A program made the position numbers and the translations under genes. DNA of 42,312 nt from Deltaproteobacteria bacterium. Its GTDB lineage: Bacteria; Myxococcota_A; Polyangia; Polyangiales; Houyiibacteriaceae. The stretch is taken from contig JAADHO010000213.1 in the NCBI GenBank assembly GCA_013151775.1, positions 1-42,312 of the forward strand. Reading direction: 5' to 3'. How positions within the stretch are numbered: position 1 is the first letter of the stretch; each line of letters begins with the position of its first letter. The notes under the pieces were generated by a model. It saw only the letters and a list, made by a program, of their open reading frames with translations. It searched no databases and had not been told where the DNA came from. This document shows positions 15,001 through 24,895 of this stretch, one piece after another.

Positions 15001-18000
15001 GACCTCGACGGTGTGGGCCACTGCGACGCCAGCAGGCGTGCCGTCATCGCGGATGAAGTCGATGTAGGACGTGACCGGAGAGAGGTCGCCTGGATCGAGG
15101 GGGCGCGTGAACTGCAGGCGAACGGGATCGGTCGTCGGGACGCCGACGTCTCCCGGAGCGGGGCTCGATCCGGCGAGGTCCTGAATCAGCGTGTCGACGA
15201 AGAGCACGCGGTCATCTGTCGCGCCCACGAAGACACCGTCGTCGCTCAAGTCCGACGCACGCAGGACATCGGCGCCAGACGCTCCCGCTTCGATGCGCAC
15301 GGCGTCGAGGAACTGGGGCTCCGCCGGATCGCCGATGCCAAAGAGCGTGACGTAGGACGGGGGTCCAGACCCGGGATCCGACGACACCGTCGCAGAGAGG
15401 CCACGGAGGGTGACGATCTCGAGCGCATGGGCAGGCCGAGCAAGCGCGAAGCCGCGGGGCTGGAACTCCCCAAGTGGCCTCCCCCCCGCCGGGGGTTGGA
15501 CCTCTTCTAGCGACAGGCTGGGCACGCGCCCCGCGCTCACGACGACATCCTGATCGCGCACGAGGGCCTGCGCGGTCGCCCGGTCCGAGGCCCCCAAAGT
15601 CGCGGTGGCCACAAGCGGCATCGTCGGGCGACTGATGTCGAAGACCACGTGGTTCGTGTTGCCAACACGGCCCACGTGAAGCAGCGATCCGTGCACGTCC
15701 AGACTGAGTGGGGAGAGGCTCTGCCGGCGACCGTCGAGCAGAATGTCCCGGATCACCCGGATCACGGCCGGTCGGGCAGGATCCGCCAAGCTGATGACCG
15801 CGAGGCCCTCGCCGGGATCCGCCGCGAAGAGCAAGTCGTCCTTCACGACCAGGTCCGTGGGAGCCTCCGCAAAGCTCAGCGGGAGGGCGTCGATGAACTG
15901 CCTGTCTTCTCCTCCAGGCACCGCCGTGTCGGTCTCTCTATCGTACGTTAGAATCCAGGTGCGTCCCTCCATCGGCGTGGAGATGTCGTCTAGGTCCTGG
16001 CCCCGGGCGCCCACGTACACGTGCGACGCTCCGAGGGTCATGGCGGTCGGCGCCAGCTCGACGGGCGTGTTGTAGTAGCCCAGGGCGTGGCGCGGGGCCG
16101 CGTTCCCCAGGACAGCCGGATCGTACTGAACGAGGGTGAGGTAGCCCGGGAACCCAGGCTCTGGCCCCTGAGCGAGGACGTAGACCAGCCCCAGGTCCGA
16201 ATCGACCTCGACATCCATGATTTGTCCAGGCGGCAGCCGATTGGCGTCCGGCACCCAACCGGCGATGAACGCCTCGTCTGGCTCCTCGTCGATGACGCGA
16301 TCGATGACCAGCCGCCCGTAGAAGAGCGCGTTGGGACGAAGGAATCGCCCCCCCTCCAGATCTCGAATCTCGACGTCGACGAAGCCACGGTAGGAACCGC
16401 CGAAGTCCGGCACCGTCCACGCCATCCGCTCCCCGCTAAAGAGCGAGAGCCCATCGCCGGCCGTGAACTCGAGGTAGGTATCAGGCTGGCCCGACTTCCA
16501 AGCCCGCAGGGAGGTTCCCGGCGTGAAGCCGTAGCCGACCACATCGACGGTGTCTCCGGCACCGAGTTGAGCGACGCTGACAACCGCTGGATCGAGGAAC
16601 GAGATCTCCAGTAGATCCGCGTACACGAAGGCGCCAAGTGCGGTGTCCGTGAGTCCCGCGGCCGTGGTGACTTGCACGGCTGCGGGCCCGGCCTCGTTCG
16701 GCAGGGTCGAGACGTGGAGTTCGTCGCAGGCAGGGACCCCAGGGCCCTCGCTGCCTGCGGGGACGATCTGGTCGATGCGGTGACGCTGCCCGCCAATCGT
16801 CAAATCGGGGTCCGGTCCGAAGTCGTGTCCGCACACAACGACAGAAGTGCCACCGGCGACACTGCCAGAGGCCGGCGACACGCTGATGATGTCGGGCTGA
16901 ACAGCGCTGCCGGCGCGAGAGCTGATGAAATTGAAGACGTAGTCGTTGGCGAGCGGCAGGCCGGTGAGAGGAGCGAGCCCACCGCGCAGCGTCACGAAGT
17001 ACTGCATGTTCGATTCGAGTTCGATGCCCGGTTTGCGACGCAACTCGATGAAGCGCCGGTCGGGCGATCCAGCCCGCTGCAGGAACGCGACATCGAAGAA
17101 GAGGTCGGTCACGTCCTCTCCGAGCGTCGGGTCGATCTCCTGAACCATGACCCAGTCCCGCAACGTCGTAGCGTCGGGCAGGGCACCGGAAAGTTCGATG
17201 GTGACGCCGTCGAGTGCAGTCGAAATGCCGTCTTCACTCGCTCCCGGATCGGTGGAAAGCACAGTCAGGCTGGGCAGCTCGAATCGCGCAAGCCCCTGCC
17301 GCCCACCCGCCACGTAGGCGCCGCCGCGCGCCAATACGATGCCACGAGCGCCAAAGTCCTCGGCCGTCGCGGCCTCGTGCACGAGGCCCGGCTCGCTCGC
17401 ATCCAACGTCGGATCCTCACTGCCGACGAGGTCGATCACCTCGAGCACGGATTGGGAGGGTTGGTCCTCTTGATCCGAGTAGTGAACCGTGACGTAGGCC
17501 TTGCCGCCGCTGACGAGCACGTCGTACGCCCCATCAGCCACGTAGTCGGGACGCGCCGGACGTACGTCGATGGTGCGTAGAAGCTCAGGGCGGAAGGGAT
17601 CCGTCAGGTCGATCACGCTGACCTGGGACACGCGCCCGGCGCCCGCCATGTCCGTGACGAACGCGAGGTTGCCCTCGATGCTGATGCGATTGGCGATGCC
17701 CAGCGTGTCAACACTCGCAATGATGGGCATGGACGGAGTGCGAAGATCCGCGATGACGACGCCCTCAGACGAGGCTGCGATGACGGCGTAGTCGCCGTGC
17801 ACGACGACGTCTCGAGCGAATCCAAAGGGCTTGATGAAGCCGACATGGTAGGGCGAGGAGAGGTCGCTGAGGCCGATGACCTGAACGCCACCATTGCCGT
17901 TCGCGACCAGCGCCAGATCATCCTTGCGAGCGACGCCGTAGACATCCGGGTACGGCATGTCGATGCGCCCGCGCAGCAGGTAAGCAACACCGAAAGAGCC

Positions 18001-18903
18001 GGGGCCATCCTGATGGGTAAAGACGAGCAGCTCTCCCGAATCGTTCAATAGATGCGCGGATGCGGCGGCGTTCCCGTCGACCAGTATCTGCATCTGGCTG
18101 ACGTAAGGGGACACGGCCGAACGGGGCGCCCCAGGCAACACACCGCTCTTGGACGCCAGCACGAAGTTTTCGTCGGAGTAAAGCTCGGTGATGGTGCCCA
18201 CGAAGATGTCGCTCAAGGCGTCGGCCGAATCGAGATAGCTGTTGCCCGCGCCGTCCGTGACAGTCGCGCTGCTCGCCTCGGCCAGGAGCAGGCCCGTGAC
18301 GGGCGCCACCCGTTGAGCCGGCGCGACGCGGAGCACGTCCTGCTCCGCGGTCGTGAGATTGCCGAGGCCACTCTCTAGGCGCATCGGATCCTGCGTCGAC
18401 CAGGCCCCGACAAGCGCGCCTGTTCGAGCGGGTGCGCGGTCTTGGTCGGCGGCGCCGTAGTAGACGTGACGAGCGGCATCCTGGATTTCGGGAAAGGCAG
18501 GATCTCCAGCCGCCCAATAGACGTGGGTCGCGACCGGCATGCCTATCTCGTGCGTGGTCACCTCTTCCACGGTGTGGGCCTCGGTCGTCACGCGAGTCGT
18601 AATGCGCACGCGCTCGTTGCGCATACCCTCGCGCACGAAGAGGGACCCATCCGCGAGTAGGCCTGAGTACTCGTAGTAGAAATTGTCAGGATCACTCGCG
18701 GCGCCGTCCAACGCGAGCGCCGGCACGTCGGTCGCAGCGAGTTGCACCCACTCCCCAGTGCTGTCGTCCTGGAACTCGCGAACGAGGTGCGAAGACACGA
18801 CGCGCTCGGCGAGCACACCCACGTCCCGTACACCGATGCGCAAGGTGACGGCCTCGCCGGAGGTCAGGATCGCCCCGTCGGCAGGGGAGAGAACCTGAAT
18901 CCG
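1..18903 (-). CDS. C-terminal part of the giant protein, with propeller/Big_5/IPT supermodules (segment 3 of 3, partial)
   Basis: This is a single open frame of about 6,300 codons with codon starts at positions divisible by three. It runs from the seam at 18,903 to the left edge with no stop, so the C-terminus lies outside. It begins with an Ig domain (RIQVLSPADG), then a spacer of about 250 residues. Seven supermodules follow between about 18,050 and 4,700, each an LVIVP-type beta-propeller, a Big_5-like Ig domain and two IPT/TIG domains. From 4,680 to 2,850 there are more Ig-like domains, from 2,840 to 1,900 a degenerate propeller, from 1,880 to 860 Ig-like domains, and from 840 to the edge another propeller-like stretch. 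Cys pairs occur near 11,800 (CRIERSCEIC) and 7,350 (CASGDSC). No sorting motif is visible because the end is missing. An extracellular binding or structural role is inferred. Confidence 0.85.
4700..18050 (-). repeat. Seven tandem ~2-kb protein supermodules (propeller + Big_5 + IPT + IPT)
   Basis: Approximate right-to-left starts of the units are 18,050, 16,290, 14,290, 12,310, 10,220, 8,420 and 6,420; the last ends near 4,700. In each, LVIVP-like blades (patterns such as 'A-x-G-x-x-G-L-V-V-x-D-x-x-D-P-x-x-P') are followed by a Big_5-like domain (for example VRLQFTRPLD, VEVQFNRILD, IRVRFNQLID). Two IPT/TIG domains come next (for example SLAPERGSVNGG, VNPATGPPTGG, VTPRFGSWRGG, each followed by a GxGF-type motif). 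Sequence identity between units looks low, so these are old duplications rather than recent DNA repeats. Boundaries are good to about 50-100 bases. Confidence 0.75.
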
Positions 18904-21900
18904 GCACGACGGTGTCTTCGACAGTCCCGACGGTGATCGTCTGTGACCGTCCCGATTGACCCAGGCGGTCGTAAGCGACAGCGTAGATCTCGAAGCCACC
19001 CACCCCATCTGGGGGGAAGATGTCTGCCTCGTACCAACTCTCCTGCGTCGCCAACCCGGAGGTCACGCTGGCCGGATCGTAGGCGGTGTAGATCGGCGTC
19101 CCAGCCAAGTAGAAGACCACGCGATCGATGCCCTCGGCGCCGAGGTCATCGCGCGCGTCCACCACGATGCGCAGGTCTTCGCCCTCGATCAGCGCCGACT
19201 CGGTCGCGGCGGGCAGTATGATCGAGGCCGTGGGCGGTTGGTCGGCAGTGATCATCAGCCGCTTCACGATGGATGGCGCGGACACCTTGCCATCGACATC
19301 CGTCGCCTCGGCCCAGAAGCGCAAGGCCTCGCCGACGCGGCCGGCAGGGACCGTGTAGTGGAACTGGAAGGGCGCGGCGACATCCTCACCTTGCAGGGTG
19401 AACGAGTCGATGGGCACGTCATCGCCGAGCGCGATGAAGAGCCGAACCGCATCGACGCCGACCTCCAAGTCACGCGCCACGACGTTCACGACGATGCCAC
19501 GCCCCTCCGTGATCTCAGCGACCGAGGAGCCAAGGTTGAATCCCCGCGAGTCGAGGACTTGCATGTCCGTCACCTCGGGAGGCTGATTCCGCACGAGAGT
19601 CACGGGACGCCGGGCGGTGACGGTATTGCCCGCGCCGTCCCGAGCCGACATCTCCACGCGCATGGCAGCCGTGGAGGACGTATTCTCCGCTCCAAGGTAG
19701 TTCTCGAAGGTATCTACGCGGAACGTACCCGCGTAGGGAGGCTCCGTGAGGAAGCGACGTGCCACCTCTTCGTCCGGCGTGAAATTGCCATCCTCATTTG
19801 CGTCGACGTAGAGCACGGCCTGGAAGGTCGACACGCGCACGTTGTCCAGCACCTCCGCCGCAAAGCGCAGCTCGCGCTGCTCGACCGCCGTCGCACCGGT
19901 CGCAGCCGGAGCCAGCACCGTCAGTGTGGGGGCCTGGTCATCCAGTTCCACGTGCACCACCACGGCAGAGCTCGTCATCGAGGTACGCCCATCGCCGAGC
20001 CCACTCGACTCCGTCGCACCCGCGGTCAACGAGAGATCGGCACCGGCCTGACCGTAGGGCACTGGGACCAGGAACTCGAAGGGATAGGTCGTATCGACGA
20101 AGGTGCGATCACCGGTGATGAGCCCCGCCACGTTCAGCGCGACGCGATTGATGCCGACGTCGTCGATGGCGTTGGCTTGCACCAAAAGGTACTCGCCCTC
20201 GGTGATGAAGGAGTCGTTGGCGGGTCTGCCGATGCGGACCGTGGGGGCTTCGTCGCGCACGATCTCGACGCTGACGGTCTCGAGGGCTCGATGAGCGTCG
20301 AGATCGCCCGTGACGACGCCATAGGAGTCAACCGCCTCGACCGAGACGACCACGATGTTGTTCTCTGGGGCGGCAGCGTCGAACGCGGGCACGTCCAAGC
20401 GAAATTGATAGGGCGCCGTCCGCAGAGTGAGATTGGCGATCTCGGTCCCTGACACGCCATGCGTCGCCACGAGCCGCACGTTGTCCACGGCAACGTCGTC
20501 GAAGGCGTGTACGAGCACCGACAGCCCGCTGCCCTCCACGGTCGTTGCACCGGGGAGAGGTGAGACGACGTCGATCACGGGGCGCTCATCGACCCGGATC
20601 GGGAAGCTGACCTGGCGCTCCCGGCGGTTGCCAGACGCATCGACGGCGGTGAGGCGCAACCACACGTCGAAGCGGGTGCCAGTCTCCACGGGGATCGTCG
20701 GGAACAGCGCGGCGAGCTCGGCCAGACGCGGCACAGGGACGTTCTGCGTGTACTCGGGCGTGTCGATGTTTATGGTCGACAAGGGCTCGAAGTCGGCGCT
20801 CTCGATAGCCGCAACCGTGCGAATCGGAGCGCCGTAGGCCTGCTGGACGTAGCTGCCGTCAGGCGACCGGATGGCAAAGGTCCGAGAAAGCTCCATCCGC
20901 TCGACCTTCACGTTGTCGTAGCCCCGGAACCGCACGGGGAAAGTCGTGTTCTCGTGGGGCGCGAAGCCGAGAGCTGGCTCCAAGAAGGCGACCTCGGGGT
21001 TGATGTCGTCCGGAGCGCTGAAGAAATGAACTTCATCGCGCCCGATCACTCCTTCAGCGTCCTCGACCACCGCCACGAGGGTGATCTCCTCGCTGCCGGT
21101 CACGAGATCCGAGGGCATGGCGTAGGGCAGTACGAACCGCGTCAGGTGCTCATAGTCAGGGGCAGAGAGCCTAGCCGCCACGTCGGGATCGTACTTGGCC
21201 TCGAGCGCGTCATGGATCTCGCCCAGCGCTTGGGTCACGGCGGCAGCATCTGGTGAAGCAAATGTGCCAACGCCAGCTATGGGCTCGAGGCGCACGCCAT
21301 TCGCGTAGATGGTGATGTCACTCGACGAGAAGGAAGCGTCGTCGGTCGCGACCACACCGACCTGTATGTGGAACGTTCCCGCTGCCACCAGCGCAGCGTC
21401 CGAGGGCGTAGTGATGCGCAGCTCCGGCGCCAAGTTGGCGACCGGATGCACCAAGAATCGCCGTCCCGTCTCCTGACCCAACGAATCGCTGACAACAGCC
21501 TCATACTGCGTCGCGTCGAGCCGGTCGAAGACGAACTGAGCGGTGATCAACGCACGGCGCCGATTCGCTTCGGGACACGGTGTGAGGAAGTCCCGCGTGA
21601 AGATCGCCCCCCCCACACGCGTCCCCAGCGCGTCGAGCTGGAACACCTGCACTCCGGCTAGCGCGGCGTCGTCGGAGGCGTCCACCGCGAGCCGCAGCTC
21701 AGCACCTTGGCGAGCCCAGAACTCGGATCGGTCGAGCCGCGTGGGCGAGGTGATGATGGAGTCGGCAGCCCCGAGTGGGCCGGAGGCGAAGCTCTCGAAC
21801 GAGAGTTGGGGTGGAGCGTTGGGGTGAATCGGATAGGCCACCGTGGTGCTGCCACTCGCACCGGCGAAGTTCCGCGCGACCACAGAGAGCCTCAGCTGCC

Positions 21901-24895
21901 CGCCAGTGAACGCCGCGGGAACGTCGTACACGAAGGTGTGCTGTCCTACGGTGAAGCCGGGGTGGGTGACGTCTAGGACCGTGCCGTCGTCGCCAACCAG
22001 CGAGAGCGTGTCGAGTGCGCCCGTGTCCTCGATGACGCGAACGTCCAGGAGGAGCCGCTGGCCAGGTACGACCTCCGTGCCACCCTCGGGTGAGACCACG
22101 TCGACGCGCGGCGCGCTTCCCTCCGCCTGGACGATTCGTTGAGACAATACGTCCAACGCCCGAGGCGGGCGCTCCGGCGAGAACCGATCGACGGCCACAG
22201 CCAGGACACTGAGCTCCTGGACGTCGTAGTTTCCAGGAACGGGGACGGCGTAAAATGAGCTGTGTTCGCTACCGCCGGACACCTCCCTGACAGCATGGGC
22301 GCCGACAACCGATAGTCCGCTGCGGGCGTCGTCACGCACCAGGGCGGCGATCTGGAGTTCGGGTAAGCCGAGCGAGCGAGTTCCGTCAACAGCCTCATAG
22401 GTCGTGGGTCGGTCGAGAGCGTGGAAGTAGAGTCGGAGCGACTGCAGATACCAGTCGACCTCCACTCCGCTACCATCCAGGACTCGGATCGCTACGTCGG
22501 CGTAGACGAGCCGCTCGTCGGCTTCCAGTGGCGCCAAGTCGACTCCAGCCGCGTCGGTCACAGTCGAGGTCGACACCGAGTCCGAGCAGCCGCACCCCGC
22601 ACACGTGCGACGCTGGGTGACATCGTACGCCACGGTGTACCCGGTGGGCACGGCGAAACGCAGAGAGGTGCCATCCGACGACGTGGAGACCGGGTGCACG
22701 CGGAGGTTTCCGTCGCCCGTGGTCTCGAGGTAGACGTGCCCGTGAACGAAGAGCTGACTGACCGCGCCACCGGCCTCTGGATAGCCCGCGGTCAAGACCG
22801 GCACGACGCCTGACGCCGTATCCACGCCCTCCCCTGTCGCCGATCGCGTCGCCGAATCCGCGATACCGTCGAGCGAAGTGTAGACGGAAAAGTATCGAAG
22901 TGGATCTGCCGGCCCAATGAAATCATCGGTGACGCGGAGACCGTGAAACGCCAGCCCGCCCCGGGCGACCTCGGTCTCGGGGACAGGATCGACGAGCCGA
23001 ACCTCGGGGGCGTCATCGGAGACGATCCGGACGCTGGTCGAGCTACGGGCGTCATTGCCTGCAGCGTCCGTCGCCTCGGCGACCAAGACGAACTCGTTCG
23101 CCGCGGGATCGGTGGCGTTGTATGCCCCGATGGGCAGCGTAAACGTCGGCGCAGCAGAGTCGGAGCCGGTCACGGCTTGATCGACGAGGTCGACCGCATC
23201 GCCCTGCAAGAACACACGTACGTGGGCCAACTCGATGTCATCGGAGAAGCGCACCCTTGCGAGAAGGTCTTGCCGCTCGACCACCATCGGTCCCGGCTGC
23301 ACGAAGCTTATGGTCGGCGACACCTCGTCTCCGACCACGGTAACGGCGACCGGCGAGGACTCGGCGCTGTTGACGCCGCGGTCTCGAACCTCGATGACGA
23401 GGTCGTACGTTCCACCCACAGCGAACGCCGTGGGCATCTCCAAGGTACCGGTGAAAGTCGTGGCGAAGCGCTGCGCAGTGACCTCAGATCCGAATCCGCC
23501 CGGGCTCGGCACACTCGTCGTCTCAACGCGATCTTCGCGGCGGAGAGAGGCCCACGGGACCTCAGTGCGCGTTCCGTCCGACGCCACAAATACGGCGGTG
23601 AGCGCATCGACGTAGCGATCGTCGGAGGCCTCACCGACGATTCGCAGGGGGTCGCCGACTCGGAGCTCTTGCGGTCCTGACGGCTCGTTCAGAGTAATGC
23701 GGGGAGGTTCGAGATCCTCTAGGATCGTCAACTCGACGAGCGCTTCGGTTTCGGAGCCGCCGCTATCCGTCGCTCGAACGCCGATACGAACCGGATCTTC
23801 TGGACCTTCGGATTTGCGCGGGACCCGAATCGAATGGGAGAATCGACCGCCTGCGGCCATTCCACCCGCCACGGTCGCGCCCGTAAACGCAAACTCGTCG
23901 ATCGGCACACCGCCTCGCTCGACGAAGAAGCGAACACCCGTCACGGCCCGGTCGTCACTGATCTGAGCGGTCGCCGTGAAGGTCTCACCCTCCGCGAGGC
24001 GCTGCCCCGCTGGCGGGGATGTGATCGTCACCTCCGGTCCTGCGTCTACGCTCACCGGATAGACCCACTCGGTCGTGCGCTCCTGCCCGAACGAGTCGCG
24101 CGCGGTGAGCGACAGCCTGAGCTCCGTAGCCCCACTCGGCACGGGCAGTCCGAACGCACCGCTGGCCTCCCGCAGCGTGAGGTCCTGCGTGAAGACAACG
24201 CGGGTTCCGTCAGACACCTCGACGTGCTCGAGAGGCGATTCGTCGTTGGCGCGCCACTCGAAGGTCGCAGTCGTTCCCGAATAGAGCTCAGTGCCGGCGA
24301 TGGGTGATGTGATCGCTGCGTGGGGAGCGTTGGAGTCGGCCGCCACCGCGATCGCCTGCGTCGTAACCGGCGCGGCGTCCGTCGAGCTCTGACCGCGCGT
24401 GTCTCGCACGACTACCTCGGCCCGGATGGCGTGGGGCGCGTTCGTCAGGGCCAAAGCCGCGAGGTCGAGGTGGAAGGTGTGGGTGACGTTGGCCGCAGCT
24501 GGCGAAGGCGTGAACGTCTCCTGGCTGGCCGGTGAGCCCGCCGCGTCGACGAAATACGACACGGTCATCGAAGCAACGCCAACATCATCGATGCCTTGGA
24601 CCGCGAGCACCACGTCGTCCCTTGGGAAGTAGAGGTCGCGGGCGACGTCGATGACGCCGACCCGCGGCGCGACGTCGCGTTTGACGGCCACGGTCACCGA
24701 GGTGGTGGAGCTATTTCCAGCTCCGTCCGTTGCGACAACCTCGAGGGGATAGCGCTCGTCAGGCACGGCTGCCGCGCCGCTGAACACGGGAATCGTCAAC
24801 AGCTTGATGGCCGAGAACGCGTGCAGCGCTCCCGGTATCGGATCGGGTGTCAGCTCGGCCTCGGGGAGCTCGTCTGCGAGGTCGCCTGTCAGCAC
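18692..24895 (-). CDS. Middle segment of the giant Ig-like protein (segment 2 of 3)
   Basis: About 2,000 codons continue the Ig-domain array of segment 1 in a frame shifted by one base. The formal GTG at 24,895 is probably not a true start: no ribosome binding site precedes it, and the coding sense extends upstream to the seam near 24,940. At least 15 Ig-like repeats can be counted by their opening motifs, for example PPRITLNEPSG, APRVDVVSPEGG, PEVTITSPPAGQ, RPVIDVVSPLPG and PPTASIILPAA. Most are followed by a DD-x-x-V element. A Cys cluster, TCAGCGC, sits near 22,590. Sense is lost after EDTVV near 18,903. The last ~70 codons of the formal frame are Arg-rich nonsense, while the next frame reads RIQVLSPADG, the start of another Ig domain. 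I read this as one gene with segments 1 and 3. Confidence 0.82.
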   Translation of the reverse strand: MLTGDLADELPEAELTPDPIPGALHAFSAIKLLTIPVFSGAAAVPDERYPLEVVATDGAGNSSTTSVTVAVKRDVAPRVGVIDVARDLYFPRDDVVLAVQGIDDVGVASMTVSYFVDAAGSPASQETFTPSPAAANVTHTFHLDLAALALTNAPHAIRAEVVVRDTRGQSSTDAAPVTTQAIAVAADSNAPHAAITSPIAGTELYSGTTATFEWRANDESPLEHVEVSDGTRVVFTQDLTLREASGAFGLPVPSGATELRLSLTARDSFGQERTTEWVYPVSVDAGPEVTITSPPAGQRLAEGETFTATAQISDDRAVTGVRFFVERGGVPIDEFAFTGATVAGGMAAGGRFSHSIRVPRKSEGPEDPVRIGVRATDSGGSETEALVELTILEDLEPPRITLNEPSGPQELRVGDPLRIVGEASDDRYVDALTAVFVASDGTRTEVPWASLRREDRVETTSVPSPGGFGSEVTAQRFATTFTGTLEMPTAFAVGGTYDLVIEVRDRGVNSAESSPVAVTVVGDEVSPTISFVQPGPMVVERQDLLARVRFSDDIELAHVRVFLQGDAVDLVDQAVTGSDSAAPTFTLPIGAYNATDPAANEFVLVAEATDAAGNDARSSTSVRIVSDDAPEVRLVDPVPETEVARGGLAFHGLRVTDDFIGPADPLRYFSVYTSLDGIADSATRSATGEGVDTASGVVPVLTAGYPEAGGAVSQLFVHGHVYLETTGDGNLRVHPVSTSSDGTSLRFAVPTGYTVAYDVTQRRTCAGCGCSDSVSTSTVTDAAGVDLAPLEADERLVYADVAIRVLDGSGVEVDWYLQSLRLYFHALDRPTTYEAVDGTRSLGLPELQIAALVRDDARSGLSVVGAHAVREVSGGSEHSSFYAVPVPGNYDVQELSVLAVAVDRFSPERPPRALDVLSQRIVQAEGSAPRVDVVSPEGGTEVVPGQRLLLDVRVIEDTGALDTLSLVGDDGTVLDVTHPGFTVGQHTFVYDVPAAFTGGQLRLSVVARNFAGASGSTTVAYPIHPNAPPQLSFESFASGPLGAADSIITSPTRLDRSEFWARQGAELRLAVDASDDAALAGVQVFQLDALGTRVGGAIFTRDFLTPCPEANRRRALITAQFVFDRLDATQYEAVVSDSLGQETGRRFLVHPVANLAPELRITTPSDAALVAAGTFHIQVGVVATDDASFSSSDITIYANGVRLEPIAGVGTFASPDAAAVTQALGEIHDALEAKYDPDVAARLSAPDYEHLTRFVLPYAMPSDLVTGSEEITLVAVVEDAEGVIGRDEVHFFSAPDDINPEVAFLEPALGFAPHENTTFPVRFRGYDNVKVERMELSRTFAIRSPDGSYVQQAYGAPIRTVAAIESADFEPLSTINIDTPEYTQNVPVPRLAELAALFPTIPVETGTRFDVWLRLTAVDASGNRRERQVSFPIRVDERPVIDVVSPLPGATTVEGSGLSVLVHAFDDVAVDNVRLVATHGVSGTEIANLTLRTAPYQFRLDVPAFDAAAPENNIVVVSVEAVDSYGVVTGDLDAHRALETVSVEIVRDEAPTVRIGRPANDSFITEGEYLLVQANAIDDVGINRVALNVAGLITGDRTFVDTTYPFEFLVPVPYGQAGADLSLTAGATESSGLGDGRTSMTSSAVVVHVELDDQAPTLTVLAPAATGATAVEQRELRFAAEVLDNVRVSTFQAVLYVDANEDGNFTPDEEVARRFLTEPPYAGTFRVDTFENYLGAENTSSTAAMRVEMSARDGAGNTVTARRPVTLVRNQPPEVTDMQVLDSRGFNLGSSVAEITEGRGIVVNVVARDLEVGVDAVRLFIALGDDVPIDSFTLQGEDVAAPFQFHYTVPAGRVGEALRFWAEATDVDGKVSAPSIVKRLMITADQPPTASIILPAATESALIEGEDLRIVVDARDDLGAEGIDRVVFYLAGTPIYTAYDPASVTSGLATQESWYEADIFPPDGVGGFEIYAVAYDRLGQSGRSQTITVGTVEDTVVPDSGSLPCRRGDPDLRRGRHLAHRCTGRGCARRARRVFAPRSRVPGRQHWGVGATRCDRRAGARVGRRRE
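18898..18910 (-). other. Frame break 2 in the giant gene
   Basis: The minus-strand sequence GTC GTG CCG GAT loses sense, while the frame CGG ATT CAG GTT CTC begins a normal Ig domain (RIQVLSPADG). Skipping one C restores the frame. A missing 2-base unit giving VPRIQVLSP would also restore it and would match the 'PR-hydrophobic' opening of sister domains (APRVDVVSP, PPRITLNEP). The shift is in the same direction as at the first break. Confidence 0.75.

Noticed and set aside
12310-15510. Open frame of 1,066 codons on the plus strand
   Set aside because: It lies wholly opposite the giant gene, is rich in Arg/His/Asp/Gly with no domain sense, and its length follows from the GC-rich codon bias of the opposite strand.
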